Source: Flavipsychrobacter stenotrophus
GTDB taxonomy: Bacteria; Bacteroidota; Bacteroidia; Chitinophagales; Chitinophagaceae
DNA length: 10,579 nt
Assembly (NCBI GenBank): GCA_947372365.1
Contig: CANBTK010000555.1
Span: 1 to 10,579, forward strand
Direction of reading: 5' to 3'
The stretch's first letter is position 1. Every line of letters begins with the position of its first letter. The notes beneath the pieces were generated by a model. That model worked only from the letters and a program-made list of their open reading frames with translations, made no database searches and had not been told where the DNA came from. This document shows, piece after piece, positions 1-9,100 of the stretch. The position numbers were made by a program, and so were the translations under genes.

Positions 1-1
1 C

Positions 2-154
2 TCAATATCTTACACTGGCTCTACAGTGGCTACCGTTACGATACAGGTAAGGTTCAGCCCTACTGCTGTGGCTACTTCTACCGGCAACGTAACAGTTGCT
101 GGCGGTGGCTTCACTACTGTTAACATTGCTGTTAACGGTACAGGTGCACCTGTT
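2..154 (+). other. Partial choice-of-anchor-D / ASPM-like beta-sandwich at the window edge
   Basis: This is the C-terminal part of a module that recurs complete at 947-1288, 2084-2416 and 3209-3538. The diagnostic elements are a YTG...V..QVRFSPTAV strand and loop, a V.V.GGG turn, and a closing V.GTGAP linker into the next Ig-like domain. Its presence shows that at least one more repeat unit, or a part of one, lies upstream of the window. Confidence 0.75.
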
Positions 155-3100
155 TGCTCTGGTACTCCTGTTGCGGGTGTTGCTACAGTATCGCCAACCA
201 GCGGTAATGCTACAACTCCATTCACAGCTACGGTTACCGGTTATACATCATCAGGTGGTATCCAGTTCCAGTGGCAGTCAACCCCTGATACTACTACTTC
301 ATGGACATCTATCAGCGGTGCTACATTAGCTACATATTCGTTCTCAGGTGTTACTGCTAATACCTACTACAGGTGCGTGGTTACTTGTGCCGCATCTAGT
401 ACTTCTACGCCAACATATGCCTTTAAAGTACAGTACTTCCCGGCATCAAGCTGTACGCCAGCATCTTACTACAGCCCATGTAGCTATGGTATGACATTAG
501 CTTACCCAAGCTACCCGCTTGTAATAGCTGGTGCTTCAGGTACTATTACCGATGCTACCACATGTACTGGTGGTTATATGGATAACACAGCCACTTCTAT
601 GACTTGCACGCTTAACGCAGGTACTACCTACACTGTAACAACAGGTAGCTCTGGTTCTTACGCTATTGCGCACCAGGCATGGATTGACTTCAATAATGAT
701 GGTACTTTCCAGAGTTCAGAAGTTGTAGGCGGCCTTGCCAGCTCTGCAAGCGCTATCCATACCTGGAATATCGTGCTCCCTTCTGGTTCTGCCAGCATCA
801 CCCCGGGCGTTTACCGCTTAAGGATGGAAGCTGAGTACTACTACCATAACTACCCAAGCCTTAGCCCATGCCCTGATGGTACTACTACCAACAGTTTCTA
901 CTACCTGGAGGTACGTGACTATAAAATAACACTGAATGTACCACCTGTAGCTACGGTTTCGTTAACTCCGCTTCCGTTCTCTCCAACAGTGGTAAGTACA
1001 ACTTCTTCACCAATTGTTACGGTGTTGAATGCATCTTACCTGCTACCTGTTTCAGGCACACTTACAGTTACATCAAGCTCACCAACTGACTTTCAGGTAT
1101 TAGACCCTGCAACGTCAACTTACGGGCCAAGCTATACAATAGCTTATACCAGCCGTACAGTAAGTGCAGCTTCTATATCTGTTGTATTCAGCCCATCTGC
1201 AGTAACGAGCTATTCATCTAACGTACAGGTAACTGGCGGCGGTTTGTCTACGCTTACTATACCAGTTACTGGTAACGGTGCGCCTATCTGTAGCGGTACG
1301 CCAGCTTCAGGTACTGCCGCTATTTCTCCTTCATTTGGTTCTTCAGCTACTACATTTGCGCTGTCTAACACAGGTTATTCTGCTGTAGGTGGTTTGTTGT
1401 TCCAGTGGCAGATATCCAATGACAGTACTTCATGGTCTAACATCTCAGGTGCTACTCTGGCTTCTTATTCGTTCAGCGGCCTTACAGCATCTAAATACTA
1501 CAGGTGTGCTGTAACATGTGCTTACGGTGGTACTACCGTTTATACCTATGCAGTTAAGGCTAATTACTTCCCTAACTCCAGCTGTACGCCAGCATGGTAC
1601 TATGCGCCTACGAGCCTCGGTACTTATGTAGCACAGGCTGGTGCAGGCTTCAGGATTAACGGTGTATCTTCTACAGCTATCAATGACGTTACAGCTCCTG
1701 TAACATCAGGCTACCTGGATATGACCGGCTCATTGAGCGTTACCCTGAATGCAGGTTCTACTTACAACGTAACAACCGGTACAGTTACTACCAGCTATTC
1801 AATATCTGACCAGGCATGGATTGACTTTAACAGCGATGGTATCTTCCAGGCTACTGAAAGGGTAGGTGGCCAGGCGTCTATTACTGCAGCTGTGCACAGC
1901 TATAATATTACTATACCAAGCGGTGCATCGGGTATTACCCCAGGTACATACCGTATGAGGGTTGAGTGTGAGTATAACTACCACGTTTACCCAAGCCTCA
2001 ACCCATGCCCTGATGGCACATCTACCAACTCTTATTACTATGGTGAAACACGTGACTACAAGGTTGTAATTAATGTACCGCCAACGGCTACAGCTACACC
2101 AGCGAGCATTGCGTTCTCACCAACAGTTGTTGGTTCAAGCTCTACTGCTTCTACTGTGCTGAGTGCATTATACCTGACACCAGCTTCTGGTTCGCTCACG
2201 GTAACTGCCCCAACCAACTTCGCGGTACTTGACCCTGCTTCTTCTACTTATGTTAGCAGCTACACATACAGCTATACAGGCTCTACTTCATCGCCGGTTA
2301 CATTGGGCGTTCAGTTTACGCCTCCTTCAGTGGCTACTTTCACAGGTAGTGTAACTGTAACAGGTGGTGGCTTATCTACACTTAACATACCTGTAAGCGG
2401 TAACGGTGCGCCAATTTGTTCTGGTACGCCAACTGCGGGTACAGCTTCTGCTTCCCCAGTTATGGGTGGTACTACTACCGCGTTCACTATGTCAGTATCT
2501 GGCTATACTGCAACAGGTGGTGTTACCTTCCAGTGGCAGTCATCGCCTACTGGTACTTCATGGACTACTATATCTGGTGCTTCACTGGCCAGCTACAGCT
2601 TCACAGGTATTTCTACCAATATGTACTACAGGTGCATTGTTACTTGTAGCGCATCAGGGCTTTCTGCAAACACAGCTCCTGTGTTTGTGCAGTTCTTCCC
2701 GCCATCAAGCTGTACTCCGGCCTGGTACTATACTACCGGCTGCGGTTATGGTATGGTTGTGGCTACAACAGCTAACCACTTCAAGGTTAACGGTTCTTCG
2801 GGTTCTATTAACGATGGTACAGCATGTGCTACAAGCGGATACTTAGACCAGTCAGCGTCTTTATCTTGTACGCTGAATGCCGGTGCTACCTACGTTGTTA
2901 CTGTAGGTAACTCAGGTTCTTACTCTCTTTCTCAGCAGGTGTGGATTGACTTCAACAGCGATGGTACCTTCCAGACTTCAGAAAGTGTAGGTGGTGCTGC
3001 TGCTGCTGCATCAGCCGTACGTACTTTCACTATCACGCTTCCTGCAGGTAGCTCGGCCGTAGCGCCAGGTACTTACCGCATGCGTGTTGAAGCTGAGTAT

Positions 3101-6100
3101 AACTACCATGCTTACCCTTACCTGAACCCTTGCCCTGACGGCACAACTGCTTCATCAGCTTACTATGGCGAGGTTAGGGATTACGCTGTAACAGTTAATG
3201 TACCTCCGGTATATACACTTACCCCTGCAACGCTTGCTTTCCCTGCTACATTAGTAGGTGCAAGTTCTTCAGCATTAACTACTACGTTTACTGGTTCATA
3301 CCTGTCGCCAACTGTAGGTAACATTACAGTGAGCGCGCCATCTAACTTCAAGGTTTACGATGGTACTTCATGGGTAACCAGCTATACTATTGCTTACACA
3401 GGCTACACAGTTGCTGCTACTTCTATCCAGGTACAGTTTAACCCAACAGCGGCTACTACTTACAGCGGTATCGTACTGATTACCGGCGGTGGTTTAGGTG
3501 TTGTTACCCTGAACGTTTCAGGTACCGGCGCTAACATGTGTACTGGTACTCCTGCTTCAGGTACTGCGTCTGCGTCGCCATCTTCGGCATCAGGTGCTAC
3601 ATCTGTAACTATCAGCTTGTCTGGTACTTCAGTAGTTGCTGGTTTAACTTACCAGTGGCAGTCATCTTCAGATAGCTCTTCATGGTCTAATATCACAGGT
3701 GCTACCAATACTACTTACGGCTTTACTGGCCTTACCGCTACTACCTATTTCAGGTGTATAGTAGGCTGTTCTGCAAGTGGCTTGTCAGCTACTTCTAATG
3801 GTACTAAAGTAACCTGGGTTATGCCTACAGCTTGTACGCCTAGCTGGATATATTCAACCAATGCTTGCTCTAGCTATACTATGGCTATAGGCAGCTACGA
3901 CCTGGTGGGTATTATTGGCTCAATACATGATGCGTCAGCTTGTAACAATACCGGCTACCTTAACAGGACCGCTTTGTCAACAACGCTTTTAACAGGCAGC
4001 ACATACGTAGCTACAATTGCAACTAACACTGCTGCTTCTACCTACAACGTGAATACACAGGTGTGGGTTGACTTTAACAGCGATGGTACGTTCCAGACTT
4101 CTGAGAGCGTAGGTGGTAACAACGCATGGACTGGTACAGGCCATACAGTTACCCTTACTATCCCAAGTGGTGTTGGTATCGGCACTTTAAGGATGCGTGT
4201 TATTAATGAGTATAACTACCATAGCTACCCTTCTATTGATCCATGCCCGAACGGTACAGGTACCTTCTACTATGGTGAGGTTCGCGATTACACTGTTGTC
4301 CTGGTTAACCCATCAACATGTAGCGGCACGCCTACTGCAGGTTCTATATCAGCTACTTCAACTTCAGGCTGTACACCGGTTATTTCTACTTTGTCTTTAC
4401 CAGCAACTGCGGGTGTAAGCGGTTTAACTTACCAGTGGCAATCATCTCCTGATGGTACTTCATGGAGCTCTATTTCAGGTGCAACAGGTAGTACTTATGC
4501 ATCTACATCTACTGCTACCACATTTACCAATACTACTTACTACAGGTGTAACATAGTATGTACTTCATCTTCAGGCACATCTACATCAAGTGTACAGGCC
4601 ATTGTTGCTACTCCGGCACCAAGCGCTATCACTGGTACGCCTACAGTATGTGCTGGTGGCAGCACCACATTGGCTAACGCATTGAGCGGTGGTACCTGGT
4701 CTTCATCGGCTACGTCTATTGCTACTGTGGTTCCTTCTACAGGTGTTGTTTATGGTATTACAGCTGGTTCAGCGGTTATATCTTATACTACATCTGGCTG
4801 TTCACCTGCTACATCAAGCTTCACGGTGAATACTTCACCAGCTGCTATTACAGGCTTCACCAGCTTATGCGTAGGTGGTGCTACAACCCTGCACGATGCT
4901 ACAACAGGTGGTACATGGAGCAGCGCAAGCACTTCAGTTGCTACAGTTGACCCATCAACAGGTGTTACTACTGCGGTTGCAGCGGGTTCTACTACTATTA
5001 CCTACAGCAATGGTTGCGGTACTGCAGCTACTACTTCATGGACAACTAATACTTCTCCATCAGCTATCATAGGGCCAGCATCTATCTGTACTTTATCTAC
5101 TGGTTCATTCAGCAATGCGGTAACAGGTGGTACATGGAGCAACTCACCTACAACTTTTGGTACAATTGATGCTTCTACTGGTACATTCTATGCATCTTCT
5201 ACTGCGGGTACTTCTACATTAACTTACACAATAGGCTATTGTAGCGTAACTGACGTAGCTGTGGTAGGTATTACAAGCCCAGGTACAATATCTGGTACTA
5301 CCACTGCATGTTTCGGTGCATCTACCACGCTGACCAACCCAACTACGGGTGGCGCATGGAGCACATCTGACCCATCTATCGCAACGGTTAACCCTACTAC
5401 CGGTGTAGTAACAGGTGTTTCTTCAGGTGCTGCAACCATCACCTATGGTACAGGTTGCGGTTCCGATGCTACTACCAGCTATACTGTAAACGGTTCACCG
5501 GTTACTATATCATCTTCTACTGTATGTAGCCAAACAACGCTGAGCATGTCAGCAGGCACAGGGGCAGGTTCTTACACGTACTCATGGAGCGGCCCATTAG
5601 GCTTTACTTCAGCTGCTGCTTCACCGACTATCGCGTCAGCGCCTACTTCGGCATCAGGTATCTATAGCCTTACTGCAACACAGGGCGGCTGTTCTACTTC
5701 TACCTCTTATTGGGTAAGGGTGGATACTTCGGCTCAGGTGGGTGTAACAGCTACGCCTACTTCAATCTGCCCTGGTTCCAGCAGCATACTTACTGCTGCC
5801 GTTACTTCGCCGGTTACAGGTGACTACGCAGTAACTGCTATTCCTTATGCTCCATTAACAATGAGTTCTGTTACAGCAGGCCCTAGCGGTATCAACGCCA
5901 ATGCTACTGTAACACTGCCATTCAGCTTCAATTTCTATGGTACGTCTTACGGCTCAGTTAAGATATCTACTAACGGTTACATCAACTTCGGTGCAGCCTC
6001 TACTAGCTTCTCTGTAGTGTCCCTGCCATCGTCTTCGGCTCCATTAGCTATGATTGCGCCATTCTGGCATTACCTTAACGCTGCTACCAATAGCATACAG

Positions 6101-9100
6101 TACACTACAGTGGGTACTGCGCCTAACAGGAAGTTTGTTGTAAGGTATAATAACGTGGCTGACTGGACTGGTTCTGGCGTAAACAGCGCACAGATAGTAT
6201 TATATGAAACAAGCAACATCATTGATATGTTTGTAACTAAAGCCAATACAGCATCTACGTACTATGGTGTTTCTGGTATCCAGAACGCTTCAGGTACTGT
6301 AGCTACAACTGTACCTGGCCAGAATAACACTAACTATGTTGTTAACAATGCAGTGGCCGGTACGGCATGGCGCTTTGCGCAGCCTTCATACAGCTACTCA
6401 TGGTCACCAGCTACAAGCCTTAGCAGCGCAACGGTGGTTAGCCCTGTTGCTACATTAACTACTACCAGCACTTACTCTGTAACTGTAGTTGACGCATACA
6501 GCGGTTGTACTACACCAACTACTGCAAGCGGTACAGTTAACGTGTACATTTCGCCTGCTGCTTATGCAGTTACACCTACTACAGGTTGTACCGTTGGCGC
6601 TAATATCGGCATACCAAACAGCGAAAGTGGCGTTAGCTACCAGCTATACCGTGGCGCTACAGCAGTAGGCAGCCCAATAACAGGTACGTCTGGTTCAGCA
6701 GTAACGTTCCCAACTGTTTATGTTGCGGGTACTTACACAATTGTTGGTTCATTGATAACAGGCGGTTGCCAAACAACTATGACTGGCACTTGCGTTGTTA
6801 ACACAACACCAACTGCACAAACTGTAACAGGTGGCAACGGTTGTACTTCTACAGGTGTTACTATTGGCCTCAACCCAACTACAAGCGGTGTTACTTACCA
6901 ATTGTATAATGGTGCTTCTACAGTAGGCAGCCCTGTAACTGGTTCTGGTTCGTCTATCAGCTTCGGCTCTCAGACAGCTGCTGGCACTTACACAGTAGTA
7001 GCAACCAGCGCTGTTGGCGGCTGTACTGCGGTAATGACCGGTAGTTCTATTATCTACACTTCGCCTGCTACTTATAACGTAACCGGTGGTAACGGTTGTA
7101 CAGCATCTTGCATCACAGTTGGTACTTCTAACTCTGAAAGCAGTGCCAGCTACCAGCTTTACCGCAACGGTTCTACAGTTGGTTCTCCGGCTTCAGGTTC
7201 TACAGGTACAGGTGTTACATTCGGTACACAGTGTACTGCAGGTAACTACACAGTAATAGCTACTGCGGGTATTTGTTCTACTACAATGAACGGTGGCGAC
7301 ACAATTAACACTTCGCCTTCTATCACGCTGGGTGCTAACCCAAGTGTTTGCCAGCCAATTTCATCTACAACAATAGGTTACTCTGCGCCTACAGCTTCGC
7401 CAACAACGTATGATATATCATGGGGTGCTACTGCACTTACTGATGGCTTCACTAACGTAACGGGCGGTACATTAACAGGTGGTTCTATTACCCTTGTTAT
7501 ACCTACAGGTGCAGCAAATACTTACACAGGCACTATATCAGTTTCTAACGGTTTCTGTACAAGTACTGCATACAGCTTCAGCGTTACAGTATACGCAGCT
7601 CCGGCAGGCAGCATTACGTCAGCAATCGTGCCATGTATGGGTTATTCTACCAACATCGTGTTTAGCGGTACTACGGGTGCTACTGTTGCTTACCAGGTTA
7701 ACCACGGTTCTACATTTACTGGTACATTAACTGGTGGTACTTACACATTATCTACTGGTGCATTAACAACTGCTACTACTTATACACTGGTTGACGTTCA
7801 CAACCCTGTTTGCAGCCTTGCAATTAACAGGGATACCATTGTCAACCCAACGCCAATGCAGTGGGTAGGTGGTACAACCGGCGTTGAGTCTGATTGGAAC
7901 ACAGCAGGCAACTGGGCTTGTGGTTTCGTACCAGGCAGCTCTGATAACGCTATTATACCAGCAGGCACTACTTACAGCCCTGTTATTGCTGCCAGCGGTA
8001 CAGGTACTACACGCAACCTTACAATAGCCCCAACAGCTACTGTAACAGTGGGTACTTCTGCTACGCTTAATATAGGCGGTGCACTTACCAACGGCGGTAC
8101 AATTACAGGTGCAGGTGTTGCTGTCCTTAACGGTTCTTCATCACAGGCAATATCTGGCGTGGGTACTGTTAAAAACATCACCTTAAACAACAGTGCAGGT
8201 GCTATCATCGGTTCTACTTCAAAAATGACAGTGAAGGGTACATTAACTGTAACTTCAGGTACATTGGCTACCGGCGACAGCCTGGTGCTTTATTCTGATT
8301 CCTTCGCTACTGCTCGTGTTGCAACTGTGCCAGGATCTGGCGCGTCAATAACAGGCAATACTAAGGTTATGCAGTGGATTCCTGGTGGCCGCCGTGCTTA
8401 CCGTTTCTGGGCACATCCGTTCAGCAACTACACTGGCTTAACAGACCTGAATAATTACATTGATGTTACAGGTGCAGGTGGTGCAGCAAATGGCTTCACG
8501 CCTACAGCTTCTAACGCGGCATCTGCATTCAGGTACAACCCATTGGTAGGTAACTCTGCATTGCCATCTGATCCAGGTTGGAGGGCGTTCACAAGCGCTT
8601 ACACAACTGCCGACAGTAACAGGCTGCACCAGTACCAGGGTATCCGCCTGTTCTTCAGGGGTGCTAAGGGCGAAGGCTTAGGCTATCTGCCATACGTGCC
8701 ATCGTCAGTAACTGTTGCACAGTTCGGTACACTGAACATCGGTACACAAACAGTTAATATGGCAAAGGGCTCATCTGCTAATCAGGATTACAACATGGTG
8801 GGTAACCCATATGCATCTCCGGTTGATATAGGTGCTGTAGTTTACAACGCTTCTGTTTCGGGTTACATTACAGGTGCAGGTTTCTACATCTGGAATCCAT
8901 TCCTCGGTTCAGCTGGCCAGTTCCAGTCAGTAGTTATCAATAGTGTAACACCATACTACCTGCAGGCGAATGCTTCGTTCCAGGTACGTGCTGCGCACAA
9001 TGGCGATGCACTTACGTTCCTTGAGAACTTAAAGGGCACTACACCAAATACCAACGTACTGAAGGCTAGCCCTGACTATGTAGCATTGACTATCTATGAC

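Noticed and set aside
26..28. GTG as the start codon of the giant gene
   Set aside because: The frame is open to the left edge, and the preceding residues (SISYTGST) align with the same position in later ASPM-like modules, so the gene begins upstream of the window.
2990..3010. GCT microsatellite as a phase-variation tract
   Set aside because: It has only four GCT codons plus one GCA; the unit is a triplet, so length changes would not shift the frame, and the tract is too short to suggest slippage control.
155..4318. A DNA-level satellite or CRISPR-like repeat array
   Set aside because: The periodicity of about 1.1 kb follows protein domains, copies differ strongly at synonymous sites, and there are no short identical repeats with spacers.
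7972..8629. Antisense reading frames at 7972-8208 and 8438-8629 on the - strand
   Set aside because: They are fully inside the giant gene, which has clear domain motifs in its own frame throughout; the antisense products show no family resemblance and only mirror its biased codon use.
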